A stretch of DNA of 33,353 nucleotides from the NCBI RefSeq assembly GCF_009711715.1, contig NZ_VENF01000020.1, positions 1 to 33,353 of the forward strand. The letters run 5' to 3'. This DNA comes from Methylophaga sp. GTDB lineage: Bacteria > Pseudomonadota > Gammaproteobacteria > Nitrosococcales > Methylophagaceae. The notes beneath the pieces are model-generated. The model did not search any database. It was given only the letters and a program-made list of their open reading frames with translations, and was not told the DNA's origin. Each line of letters opens with the position of its first letter. Position 1 is the first letter of the stretch. Shown here in pieces: positions 17,575 through 25,564 of this stretch. The position numbers were made by a program, and so were the translations under genes.

Positions 17575-18015
17575 ATGACAACCCAATACAGACCATTGAG
17601 TTTGATGAACGAATTACAGCGTGAACTCAGTAATTTCTTTCCCAGCAGAGCCGTAGCTAATTTCGATAGTGAGGAGTGGTCTCCGGCCGTTGATATTGCC
17701 GAGGAAGAAGACAAATACATCATCAAAGCGGACCTGCCGGACCTGCCTGGTGTAAAAGCTGATGACATCAAAGTCACTGTTGAAAATGATGTGCTGACTA
17801 TCAAAGGTGAAAGAGAGTCAGAGAAACGCGAGCAGTCTGATCACTACAAACGCATTGAACGCTTCAGTGGCAGTTTCATGCGTCGCTTCACGCTGCCTGA
17901 GGCTGCCAACCTGGCAAAAATCAAAGCAAAAACAACCGATGGTGTGCTTGAACTGACCGTACCCAAACAAGCCAAGGCCAAAGCAAAGCCTATAGAAATC
18001 AAGGTTGATAAATAA
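17575..18015 (+). CDS. Hsp20/alpha-crystallin small heat-shock protein
   Basis: 146-aa ATP-independent chaperone that binds unfolding proteins as a large oligomer. The alpha-crystallin domain spans about 40-135 (WSPAVDIAEEEDKYIIKADLPG-type start and GVLELTVPK end, the usual A-x-x-x-G-V-L signature appearing as TTDGVLELTVPK). A short Lys-rich tail ends in the IEIKV motif, the I-x-I/V anchor that docks neighbouring subunits. A GAGG ribosome binding site precedes the ATG. It belongs to the putative sigma-54 operon with DUF2934 and CbpM-like genes. Confidence 0.95.
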   Translation: MTTQYRPLSLMNELQRELSNFFPSRAVANFDSEEWSPAVDIAEEEDKYIIKADLPDLPGVKADDIKVTVENDVLTIKGERESEKREQSDHYKRIERFSGSFMRRFTLPEAANLAKIKAKTTDGVLELTVPKQAKAKAKPIEIKVDK

Positions 18016-18048
18016 CGCAGCAGTTGAAGACGCAGGAGATCAGGTTCA

Positions 18049-18351
18049 TTGCAATCGAATACCGACTTATATCAGCTTAATAGTCATCTCATATCGTTCA
18101 CACAGATTTGTGATTGCTGTGAACTGCCGGCAACAACGCTGGCAGAAATGCTCGATTACGGTGTGATAGCACCATCAGCAATGACTATAACGGAACATGA
18201 AGCATTATATGAGGCTGAGTGCATACAGAAAGTCCGCAAAGCAGCGCGTTTGTGCCGGGATCTTGAAGTGAATATCGCTGGTGCTGCGCTGGCTTTGGAC
18301 TTGCTGGATGAAATAAACACATTGCGTGAACGATTACTGATTGTTGAATAA
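18049..18351 (+). CDS. CbpM-like chaperone modulator
   Basis: 100-aa protein with a MerR-like N-terminal helix-turn-helix pattern (ICDCCELPATTLAEMLDYGVIAPS) and helical C-terminal half, as in CbpM, which binds and inhibits the DnaJ-like CbpA. The likely start is TTG at 18049, with GGAG at about 18034; an internal ATG at 18148 would cut the domain. It sits 33 nt after hsp20. No cbpA/dnaJ partner is present, so it may regulate a chaperone encoded elsewhere. Confidence 0.65.
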   Translation: MQSNTDLYQLNSHLISFTQICDCCELPATTLAEMLDYGVIAPSAMTITEHEALYEAECIQKVRKAARLCRDLEVNIAGAALALDLLDEINTLRERLLIVE

Positions 18352-18378
18352 AAGACCATTTTTTTGAGAGATACGACG

Positions 18379-18825
18379 ATGATGACTGTATTAGTGGCCA
18401 ACGCGGCAGAGGCCAAAATCTTTAGCGCTGAGAACCGGCATGCGTCGCTGTCAGCAATCAAGCAGATAAAAAATCCCAGCGGGCATAGCCTGGAACAGGA
18501 ACTGACCTCCGATCTTCCGGGCAGAATTATGTCTCAAGGAGGAGGCAGTCACAGTTATCAGGCAGCAGATACGCATAAACATCATGAGGTGGCGTCATTT
18601 GCAACCCTGGTTATTTCCTTCTTGCGGGATCTCCATGATGTCAGCAGTCTCGGCAATCTTGTCGTTATAGCATCACCGGATTTTTTGGGTGAGTTGCGTA
18701 AGTTAATGCCGGCCATGATTAGAAAACATATCATTCTGGAAAAAAACAAAGACCTCGCAGGTATGGAAAATCAAGAGATTGAAGCGCATTTGCGGGGTTA
18801 TCTCCAGCGCGAGTTCATGCATTGA
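18379..18825 (+). CDS. Host attachment family protein
   Basis: 148 aa from the ATG at 18379; the frame opens at a TTG at 18364 but the family starts just before the VLVANAAEAKIF strand, matching the typical TWVLVADxARARIF opening. Family members (PF10116 type) were named from a plant-attachment mutant; their biochemical role is unknown and they resemble RNase H/eRF1-like folds. It lies 27 nt after the CbpM-like gene and is probably in the same stress operon. The retron RNA starts 52 nt after its stop. Confidence 0.75.
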   Translation: MMTVLVANAAEAKIFSAENRHASLSAIKQIKNPSGHSLEQELTSDLPGRIMSQGGGSHSYQAADTHKHHEVASFATLVISFLRDLHDVSSLGNLVVIASPDFLGELRKLMPAMIRKHIILEKNKDLAGMENQEIEAHLRGYLQREFMH

Positions 18826-18876
18826 TGGACATCACATTCATATTTTTTTATCGATGATTAACTGGGAGTGCCGGAT

Positions 18877-19060
18877 GACTCATCTAGTGCACGTTAGATT
18901 GCTAACGACGCTTTTTTCAACTGAAAAAAGTGGGAGCGGAGACTACTCCAGCTTCTCGGCCAAGCCCTTGCTCGTAATTAAGCGTGTCGCGTCTGCGCCT
19001 GCGGCGTTACCTTCTTGGCTTGCCACGACACCATCCCCTATGGGTCAGAGTAGATGAGTC
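18877..19060 (+). ncRNA. Retron msr-msd RNA
   Basis: GACTCATCTA (18877-18886, a1) and TAGATGAGTC (19051-19060, a2) are a perfect 10-bp inverted repeat enclosing 164 nt directly before a reverse transcriptase. The first part holds three short hairpins in a row: CGTTAG/CTAACG (18892-18907), CTTTTTTCA/TGAAAAAAG (18911-18930) and AGCGGAG/CTCCAGCT (from 18936, with one bulge), as in msr. The rest contains longer-range pairings expected for msd: GCCAAG (about 18958) with CTTGGC (about 19013), or GTGTCG (about 18984) with CGACAC (about 19024). G18887, immediately after a1, is the natural branching guanosine. a2 overlaps the reverse transcriptase start codon. Confidence 0.8.
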
Positions 19061-20157
19061 GAAAGCACTCTCAGTTATTACCCCTTCAGGGCTTGCAACC
19101 AGCATCAGCAAGTACCGGCGCCTGTTTTCCGGTTATTAACAGTCTTAAACAACTGGCTGATATGACTGAGACTGACTATGCCATTCTCAGACAATTTGTT
19201 GCCAGACAACAGCCAGAGCCCTACAAAACATTCAGGATCAGAAAAAAGTCAGGCGGCTTTCGTATCATCGCCATTCCTGATGAGAATTTGCTGAAAGTAC
19301 AGCAGTGGATTTACCGGCAGATCCTCACTCTGGTTCGGCCAAGCCCGGTAAGTTATGCATTTCAGAAAGGAAAATCCATCCAGAATGCTGCCAGTGTTCA
19401 TTGCGGCTGTCGCTGGTTGATAAAACTCGATTTGTATAATTTTTTCAGTGCGATTTCCGAGATTGATGTTTACCGGGTTTTTCGAAGCCTGGGTTACCAG
19501 CCGTTGATTGCATTTGAACTGGCAAGACTGTGCACCCGGCTGGGCAGTCTGACCGCTTTCCGGCGTCGGAACCGGTGGCAAATTGCCGATCATTATGCCG
19601 TTATCAGCCAATATCACGGGCAGCGAATGGGGCATCTGCCACAAGGCGCACCGACCAGTCCGGCCTTATCCAATCTGGTCATGGTGAATTTCGACAGGAA
19701 AGTTTTGTGTCTGGCGGCAGAGGAGCAATTAACTTACAGCCGTTATGCAGACGATCTCTGTTTTTCAACGCCGCTGAGGGATTTTTCACGAGCTCGGGCC
19801 AGGGCCTTCATCCATCAGATTTACCGGTTGATGCGATCCCATGGTCAGTCACCCAATATGAGCAAAACTGTCATCGTGCCCCCCGGTGCCAGAAAAATTG
19901 TCCTGGGACTCCTGGTCGACGGTGAACAACCCCGCCTGCAAAAGCAGGTTCGCAATAAAATCCGTCAACACATTTTCCATCTTAACCATGCTGACATTGG
20001 TCCTGAGAAGCACGCTCAAAAACGTGGTTTTCATTCCACTGCCGGGTTCAAAAAGTACCTCGACGGCTTGCTGTCCTATGTCAGCGATATAGATCCAGAT
20101 CTGGAACAAACCTACCGCCATCAGTTAGCCGGTGTCCGTTGGCCGCTGGAAACCTGA
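19054..20157 (+). CDS. Retron reverse transcriptase
   Basis: 367-aa retron-type reverse transcriptase that would copy part of the upstream RNA into branched msDNA. Motifs in order: fingers RKKSGGFRIIAIP (64-75), SIQNAASVH (a slightly expanded form of the retron NAxxH, 108-116), LDLYNFFSAI (motif A, D126), LPQGAPTSPALSN (195-207), the catalytic YADD (231-234), NMSKT (268-272), and a KIVLGLLVD segment (281-289) where retrons carry the VTG triplet. The ATG at 19054 lies within a2; the next Met (19162) would remove the predicted N-terminal helices. No toxin or nuclease domain is fused. The downstream gene starts 20 nt after the stop and is the closest effector candidate. Confidence 0.88.
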   Translation: MSRKHSQLLPLQGLQPASASTGACFPVINSLKQLADMTETDYAILRQFVARQQPEPYKTFRIRKKSGGFRIIAIPDENLLKVQQWIYRQILTLVRPSPVSYAFQKGKSIQNAASVHCGCRWLIKLDLYNFFSAISEIDVYRVFRSLGYQPLIAFELARLCTRLGSLTAFRRRNRWQIADHYAVISQYHGQRMGHLPQGAPTSPALSNLVMVNFDRKVLCLAAEEQLTYSRYADDLCFSTPLRDFSRARARAFIHQIYRLMRSHGQSPNMSKTVIVPPGARKIVLGLLVDGEQPRLQKQVRNKIRQHIFHLNHADIGPEKHAQKRGFHSTAGFKKYLDGLLSYVSDIDPDLEQTYRHQLAGVRWPLET

Positions 20158-20177
20158 CAAATAACAGGAGAACCATA

Positions 20178-20564
20178 ATGAAAAAACTATTTATCAGCCT
20201 ATTAGTAACAAGTGCCGTCATTTGGCCGCTTCATGGCATGACCGACCCGGGTAAAGGATCAGGCAAGGGCCAGCAAAAGAGTGAACAGACCGAGCAAATA
20301 CGGGAGCAGGAAAGAAAACAGGAACAAAAGCACAAAGAAGAATACCGCGGCGAACAGCAGGGGGACAGACAACAGGAGCAGATGAGAGATCAGGATCGTG
20401 AAAGACTGCGTGAGCATCAGGATGAAAGCCAGGGCATGAATCAACAGCGTGAGATGAAAACCGGGCAGGAACAAAAGGAATTGGGCAAGGGCTCAGAACA
20501 GGGACAACAATCACGTGAAAATCGCAGGAAATGGTGGCAGTTCTGGGGGGATGACCAAGAGTGA
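20178..20564 (+). CDS. Secreted Q/E/R-rich low-complexity protein
   Basis: 128 aa from ATG 20178 (AGGAG 7 nt upstream; the longer frame from 20139 runs into the RT gene). MKKLFISLLVTSAVIWPLHGM is a signal peptide or single membrane anchor. The rest is highly charged, with Gln, Glu, Arg and Lys in heptad-like runs predicted to form a long helix, and the C-terminus ends in an aromatic patch (KWWQFW). I recognise no family. It starts 20 nt after the RT stop with no terminator, so it is probably co-transcribed with the retron. It could be a retron accessory/effector or an unrelated envelope protein. Confidence 0.65.
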   Translation: MKKLFISLLVTSAVIWPLHGMTDPGKGSGKGQQKSEQTEQIREQERKQEQKHKEEYRGEQQGDRQQEQMRDQDRERLREHQDESQGMNQQREMKTGQEQKELGKGSEQGQQSRENRRKWWQFWGDDQE

Positions 20565-20574
20565 AATTGAGAAC

Positions 20575-20588
20575 TTGATCGAGATCAA
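20575..20588. promoter_or_regulatory. Perfect FNR/ANR-type palindrome
   Basis: TTGAT-CGAG-ATCAA matches the FNR/ANR consensus at all ten positions, and the symmetry extends one base each side (CTTGATC/GATCAAG). It lies 119 nt before the triple-barrel outer-membrane gene, just after the preceding stop. It is the strongest of three such boxes in the window. Confidence 0.7.
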
Positions 20589-20706
20589 GACTAACGCTGA
20601 AAAATGAACTGTCCTGGAGTTAATCAGCTAAATTATTGAGTAGGTTAAAGAGAAATATTGAAGCTGTTGAAACGTGACTCACTGGACGGGAAGGAAGTAG
20701 CTCGGG

Positions 20707-23229
20707 ATGAAATTTGTCATAGCATTGCCATTGTTAGTTTTGTGTCAGCAAAGTATGGCGCTGGCAGATGATCCTGAACAGACACCTGCCAAAAGCGGAT
20801 TTCAGACAGGCAGTTTTGTCGTCACACCAGAGCTGGGTTTGACCGGCGTTTATGATGACAATATCTTCGCCACCCGCACGGACAAGCAAGCCGATCAAAT
20901 TCTCATTTTTTCCCCGTCACTGAACATCAGTTCCGACTGGCAGAAACATGAACTCGACTTTTTTGCCAACGCGGATATAGGTCGATACCAGGATTACGAC
21001 ACTGAAGATTATGATGATTTCAGACTCGGTACTTCAGGCCGTTATGACCTGTCTGAGAAAGACAATCTTTTTGCCGGCCTCAGCTACAGTGAAGACCATG
21101 AATCACGTGCCTCACCCGACAGTTTTTTCGGTCGCTATCCAACCGAATTCAGTTCGCTTGATGCGCATGCAGGCACCGTCAGGCAGTTTGGCCAGTTTGC
21201 CATGCGTTTGGGCGGCACCTGGCAGCAACTTGATTTTGATGATGTGCCAACAGAGACCGGCATACTGAATAATGATGACCGGGACAGGGATATTTACGGC
21301 CTGGGCCTGCGGCTGACGCATAATCAGAACCCCACCATGAGCCCGTTTGTGCAGGCCATTTATGATCGCAGGGAATATGAAAACACCCCCGACGACAATT
21401 TATTTGAACGCGATTCGGATGGCTATCGACTGGCCGCAGGCTTTACATCGACGATCAGCCAGACGCTGAAATCAGAGGTCTATCTCGGACACCTTTGGCA
21501 ACAGTACGATGAGGCAGCCTTCAGTGATATCAGTAAACCGGACTTTGGTGCTTCGCTTCGCTGGCTCAGCGGTCCCAGCACGCTCATTTCGGCCGCTGTG
21601 GAACGTGATGTTACTGAGACCACGCTGTTTGCCTCGCCCGGTGCTGTTGAAACCATCTACAGTGCTAACCTGCAACACCGGCTTTTGCCTTATCTGATCC
21701 TCAAGTCGCATATCAGCTGGAGTGAGTATGACTACCAGGAAATCAGCCGTGAGGATGATTATCTTGATGTGGGGTTCGGCCTGCAGTACGACCTGACCCA
21801 ACATATCTATCTGTCCGGGGACTACCGCTATCTGCATCGTGATTCCAGTGTGGATTTTGACCGGCTTGAAAACTCACTCGATTACGACAGCCATCAGATA
21901 TTTTTGAGCATTAATGCGAGGTTGTATCCGGTTCGGAATGAATTGGATACCAGCATGTCGCGGGTATGGGGTTCAGGCAAGGCAGCAGCATCCGGCCCTA
22001 ATGGCTTCTATGTCGGTGGACAGCTTGGCCATAACACCCTTGCAACGCATAGCTCAGAACAGAGAACAGAAGGCGGTAGTGATGATGCCCGCTATGGTGA
22101 AGCCGGTTTCGCCGGTGGCCTGTTTGGTGGCTATGGCTGGAACCGCAATCACTGGTATCTGGGTCTGGAGCTGGAAACCGAAAACAGTGATGCCGACTGG
22201 TACCACCGCAAGAGCAAAGCCGACAGTCGTACATCCAGCCTGGAGAAAAACCAGACTGTCGGTGCCAGTGTGCGGTTGGGCAGGGCACTGATTAACAACA
22301 GTCTGCTTTATGCCCGAGTCGGTGCCGTCAGAACCGAGTTTGATGCTTTCTACCAGCTCAACGACGAGCCACAAAATGCCTATAACGATGAGTTCAATCT
22401 CAATGGTCTGCGCTTTGGTGTTGGCGTTGAGCTTGATCTGACAGAGCAATGGTTTGCCCGTCTGGATTACACCGTCACCAACTACGAAGACAAAGATATT
22501 GTTTCAACCGGCTTTAATGAAGACTATGCCATCCACGAAGCACTGTTCAATCTCGGCATTGGCTGGCGCTTTGGTGCCGTGCCCAGGCATCAGCTTAAAG
22601 TAGAACCTGATTCACTCGCCGGTCCTTATGCCGGTGTGCATATGGGCTACGGGATGACAGCCAGTGATCTGAGCGGTTTGCACCGAGACCAGAGCATGGG
22701 GCCCTATGATTTCAATGCCGAGTTTGCTGACCACGGCTTTACACCCGGAGTTTTCGCTGGCTATGCGGTTAACTGGCAGAGAATGCTGCTTGCTCTGGAG
22801 CTGGAAGGCGAAGTGACGTCGCTTGACTGGGAGCATGAACGTAACACCAACGGTGGCGGTGGACGTGATTTCTCGGTTGAGGTGGGTGAAACCATCGGGG
22901 CTGCTATCAAGCTCGGTTATATCCTCGACAGCGGTAGCGTTTTGTACCTGCGTGCTGGCCCTGTCAGAACCGAGTTCACTACCCAGTGGCGCAAGGGCAA
23001 CAACGCTAATCTTGATATTGAGAGGGAGGACAGTCTCCATGGGTTCAGATTTGGTCTGGGTGCCGAAGTGCCACTGACAAAGCAAAGCTTTATCCGGCTC
23101 GACTATACGCGTACCAATTATGAATCCTATGACTTTGTGACGACCCACGGCGGTGGCAGTAATTCAGATGAGATGAGCTTCGATAGCTCAAGCAATTTGT
23201 TTCGGTTGGGGCTGGGGCTCCGGTTCTAG
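20707..23229 (+). CDS. Large outer-membrane protein with three predicted beta-barrels
   Basis: 840 aa with signal peptide (1-20, ends ALA) and terminal Phe typical of outer-membrane proteins. Residues 25-410 resemble the beta-barrel porin 2 family: long alternating strands, opening with PELGLTGVYDDNIFATRTDKQAD. Residues 430-626 and 637-840 are two OmpA-like 8-strand barrels that repeat each other: AGGLFGGYGWN versus TPGVFAGYAVN, YARVGAVRTEFD versus YLRAGPVRTEFT, and ARLDYTVTNYEDKDIV versus IRLDYTRTNYESYDFV. Thus one polypeptide carries a large barrel plus a tandemly duplicated small barrel. A perfect FNR palindrome lies upstream. The role is unknown; surface attachment, export of a polymer or envelope stability are possible. 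Confidence 0.82.
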   Translation: MKFVIALPLLVLCQQSMALADDPEQTPAKSGFQTGSFVVTPELGLTGVYDDNIFATRTDKQADQILIFSPSLNISSDWQKHELDFFANADIGRYQDYDTEDYDDFRLGTSGRYDLSEKDNLFAGLSYSEDHESRASPDSFFGRYPTEFSSLDAHAGTVRQFGQFAMRLGGTWQQLDFDDVPTETGILNNDDRDRDIYGLGLRLTHNQNPTMSPFVQAIYDRREYENTPDDNLFERDSDGYRLAAGFTSTISQTLKSEVYLGHLWQQYDEAAFSDISKPDFGASLRWLSGPSTLISAAVERDVTETTLFASPGAVETIYSANLQHRLLPYLILKSHISWSEYDYQEISREDDYLDVGFGLQYDLTQHIYLSGDYRYLHRDSSVDFDRLENSLDYDSHQIFLSINARLYPVRNELDTSMSRVWGSGKAAASGPNGFYVGGQLGHNTLATHSSEQRTEGGSDDARYGEAGFAGGLFGGYGWNRNHWYLGLELETENSDADWYHRKSKADSRTSSLEKNQTVGASVRLGRALINNSLLYARVGAVRTEFDAFYQLNDEPQNAYNDEFNLNGLRFGVGVELDLTEQWFARLDYTVTNYEDKDIVSTGFNEDYAIHEALFNLGIGWRFGAVPRHQLKVEPDSLAGPYAGVHMGYGMTASDLSGLHRDQSMGPYDFNAEFADHGFTPGVFAGYAVNWQRMLLALELEGEVTSLDWEHERNTNGGGGRDFSVEVGETIGAAIKLGYILDSGSVLYLRAGPVRTEFTTQWRKGNNANLDIEREDSLHGFRFGLGAEVPLTKQSFIRLDYTRTNYESYDFVTTHGGGSNSDEMSFDSSSNLFRLGLGLRF

Positions 23230-23270
23230 GGTATTCGCTTTTTAATAAACCAACCAACGGATTTTAATAA

Positions 23271-23302
23271 TTATATAAGAATTTAATGTAATTCTTATAT
23301 AA
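23271..23302. repeat. 13-bp perfect AT-rich inverted repeat
   Basis: TTATATAAGAATT (23271-23283) and AATTCTTATATAA (23290-23302) are perfectly complementary around TAATGT, between the triple-barrel gene and the next secreted-protein gene. A hairpin this AT-rich is weak as a terminator; an operator is at least as likely. Confidence 0.6.
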
Positions 23303-23309
23303 CGAATCT

Positions 23310-23331
23310 CCCGGTCAGTTAAACCGGGTTT
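23310..23331 (+). terminator. Possible weak terminator or leader hairpin
   Basis: CCCGGT (23310-23315) and ACCGGG (23323-23328) form a 6-bp stem with a 7-nt loop, followed by TTT only. It could end transcription of the outer-membrane gene or be a leader structure before the AGGAGG site (23344) of the next gene. Confidence 0.35.
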
Positions 23332-23356
23332 CTATCATTCCTCAGGAGGATGAATC

Positions 23357-24649
23357 ATGAAAAATAATCAACTTCAGTTTCTAGCTAAAAGACTCACTCT
23401 GGCCGCCATGATCACGGCCAGTCTTGGGTTAATCTCGGTCAATAGCAGTCTGGCTGTTGCAGATGATCATGGCAGTGTCGACCACGGTAGCAGTGATCAT
23501 GGACAGCAGAAGGGATCGGGCAGTAAAAGAGGAGAAGGTAAAGGTGCCGACGGCCGTGGTGGCGCCGATAGTGTTCGCGGCAAGATTTTATCGACGATGG
23601 ATGATGACTCTGATGCACCGGCCTGGGCCCGGGGTAACCGCGAACTGAACCCGCACAGCAAGGGTACTCAGGGCAAACCTGAGGGGGCCGGCAGTAAAAA
23701 AGGGGATGAGTATGGCGATCTCTGGGTCATTCTGCGTGACGATAATGGCGACCCCATACTGGATGCCAATGGCCAGGTTCAACCCGTCATTATTGTTGAT
23801 GGCTTGCCGGTAGTGGTTCAACTGACCGATCCTGATGGTGATGGTCACTATGAATTGCCTGCTGAATATGCGGATGCCGTGCAGGAAGTTGAATTGGGTC
23901 GGAGTAATGTCACACGCGCACCCAGTCATGTGATTTCTCATTCATTGGAAGAGGCATTGTCAAAACTGGATGGACTGACCCTGACCAGCGATATGTTGAC
24001 TGAAGCCGGCATGCTGATCGTTGATGGTGCCACCATTGATTCACCGCTGGAAAATCTGGCCTTATATCAGGCATTGCTGACATCAAGCGATACGAATAAC
24101 GATGGCTTGCTGGAAGTCAGTGTCGATTACAGTGGGGAGGGTGGCTCCGGTACTTATACTTTCCTGGTCCCCGAAAGTGTTCAGCTGGATTTAGCGGCTT
24201 CATTGCTCGCTGCCGGTTCAGATAAAACCGCCTCGTTGACTGTCGATCGCGTTATCACTGTCAGTCAGTTCCTGGAAGTCGACGATGAACTGAGCACCTT
24301 GCTGGCCAACTATGTTTACGATGGTTCCTCAATCACTTACGGCGCGACAACAACCTGGATTAATGTACAGGTTGACGGTATGGATACGCCCACCGATCTG
24401 AGTGATGATATTTATCAGTCGGTGGAAGTAAATCTTATTACCGGGGCCACAGTGACATATGACGGTCAGGAGATTTTTGTCCCTGGCGTCAGCTTCGAAA
24501 CTGTGCCTAATACTGTCGATGAAAATAATGACGGGATTCTGGATACCAACGACACTAATGATCTGGATGGTATCGATGGCTTTACCCAGGCCACGGATGA
24601 TGCATTACAAATCATTGAGTTTGTACATGATTACAGCGTAGAAGAGTAA
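23357..24649 (+). CDS. Secreted protein with Ca-binding-like loops
   Basis: 430 aa with a signal peptide (about 1-35, ending SLAVA). The mature N-terminus (36-120) is low complexity, rich in Asp, His, Gly, Ser and Lys (DHGSSDHGQQKGSGSKRG). The rest is a beta-rich acidic domain with calcium-type loops DTNNDGLLEV (about 246) and DENNDGILDTND (about 395), plus DPDGDGHYELP. I do not recognise the family. AGGAGG stands 7 nt before the ATG. The Gly/Lys/Gln-rich mature N-terminus recalls the secreted peptide encoded at 20178, and the gene follows the triple-barrel protein, so the three may act together at the cell surface (inference). Confidence 0.75.
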   Translation: MKNNQLQFLAKRLTLAAMITASLGLISVNSSLAVADDHGSVDHGSSDHGQQKGSGSKRGEGKGADGRGGADSVRGKILSTMDDDSDAPAWARGNRELNPHSKGTQGKPEGAGSKKGDEYGDLWVILRDDNGDPILDANGQVQPVIIVDGLPVVVQLTDPDGDGHYELPAEYADAVQEVELGRSNVTRAPSHVISHSLEEALSKLDGLTLTSDMLTEAGMLIVDGATIDSPLENLALYQALLTSSDTNNDGLLEVSVDYSGEGGSGTYTFLVPESVQLDLAASLLAAGSDKTASLTVDRVITVSQFLEVDDELSTLLANYVYDGSSITYGATTTWINVQVDGMDTPTDLSDDIYQSVEVNLITGATVTYDGQEIFVPGVSFETVPNTVDENNDGILDTNDTNDLDGIDGFTQATDDALQIIEFVHDYSVEE

Positions 24650-24657
24650 ACCGGTTC

Positions 24658-24694
24658 ATGCTGACCGGCCTGTAGGTCGGTCAGCATTTGGTTT
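24658..24694 (+). terminator. Intrinsic-type terminator after the secreted protein gene
   Basis: ATGCTGACCGGCC (24658-24670) pairs with GGTCGGTCAGCAT (24675-24687) through a TGTA loop, 13 pairs with one G-U. TTGGTTT follows. It begins 8 nt after the stop codon. Confidence 0.65.
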
Positions 24695-24760
24695 GCTGCT
24701 GAGTCCGTATCAAACTCATTCATCTTGATTTGAGTTTTCGCCCGTGAATGAGAGGTTCAG

Positions 24761-25564
24761 ATGATTGCATTTGGTCCCGTACCCTCGAGGCGGCTTGGTC
24801 GCAGCCTTGGTATCAATAATATTCCTCCCAAACATTGTTCTTATTCCTGCCTGTATTGCCAGGTTGGCGAGACCCGCCGAACTGAAACAGTCAGACAAAG
24901 TTATTACAAACCGCAGTTCATTTTTGACTGTGTCAGAAACAAGGTTCAGGGCGTTTATGATGCTGGCGAGAGCATCGACTATCTCACCTTTGTGCCGTCT
25001 GGTGAGCCCACACTGGATGAGTACCTCACTGAGACCATCTCCTTACTTAAAGATTTGAAGATTAAGATTGCCGTTAACAGCAATGCCTCGTTGATATGGC
25101 GAAGTGATGTTCAAGAAGCCCTTAAGCTGGCTGACTGGGTATCGTTCAAAGTTGACACAGTGGATGAGTCAATATGGAAAAAAATCAACCGACCGGCAGA
25201 AATACTGAATTTTGACAGAATTCTGTCTTCACTCATGGACTTTGCCGAGGATTTTGACGGCCTGTTAACCACCGAGACAATGCTATTGGACAAGGTCAAC
25301 ACAGGAGACTCAAACATACTAAGATTGGCAGATTTTTTAGCGCATCTGCAACCAGGTAAGGCCTATATTGCCGTTCCTACCAGACCGGTAACTGAAGCCG
25401 GTTTCCGTGCTCCTGAGCCTGAAAAATTAAATGAAATCTTTCAGTATGTAAGCAAAAAACTGCCTCAGACTGAGTTACTGGTTTCAGAGGAAGAGGATTT
25501 CTTCTCAGCAATCGATAACAGCAATCCCGCCATTACACAAAGATATAATCCAGCTAATACTTAA
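24761..25564 (+). CDS. Radical SAM protein (COG0731-like)
   Basis: 267-aa radical S-adenosylmethionine enzyme. The [4Fe-4S] motif is C26-x3-C30-x2-C33 (CSYSCLYC), preceded by the PVPSRRLGRSLGINNIPPKHC stretch typical of the COG0731 group, distant relatives of the wybutosine enzyme TYW1. A TFVPSGEPTLD motif (about 76-86) matches the SAM-binding GGEP position, and VNSNASL/SFKVDTVD the later barrel strands. The substrate is unknown. GAGAGG precedes the ATG. It is alone, after a terminator and convergent with a BCCT gene. Confidence 0.82.
   Translation: MIAFGPVPSRRLGRSLGINNIPPKHCSYSCLYCQVGETRRTETVRQSYYKPQFIFDCVRNKVQGVYDAGESIDYLTFVPSGEPTLDEYLTETISLLKDLKIKIAVNSNASLIWRSDVQEALKLADWVSFKVDTVDESIWKKINRPAEILNFDRILSSLMDFAEDFDGLLTTETMLLDKVNTGDSNILRLADFLAHLQPGKAYIAVPTRPVTEAGFRAPEPEKLNEIFQYVSKKLPQTELLVSEEEDFFSAIDNSNPAITQRYNPANT

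Noticed and set aside
18511..19055. CRISPR-like or tandem repeat array near the retron
   Set aside because: No direct repeat of regular spacing was found; the symmetric elements are the retron RNA hairpins.
20218..20514. Long minus-strand frames opposite the secreted Q/E/R-rich gene
   Set aside because: They are shadows produced by the repetitive CAG/GAA composition of the plus-strand gene, which has the ribosome binding site and signal peptide.
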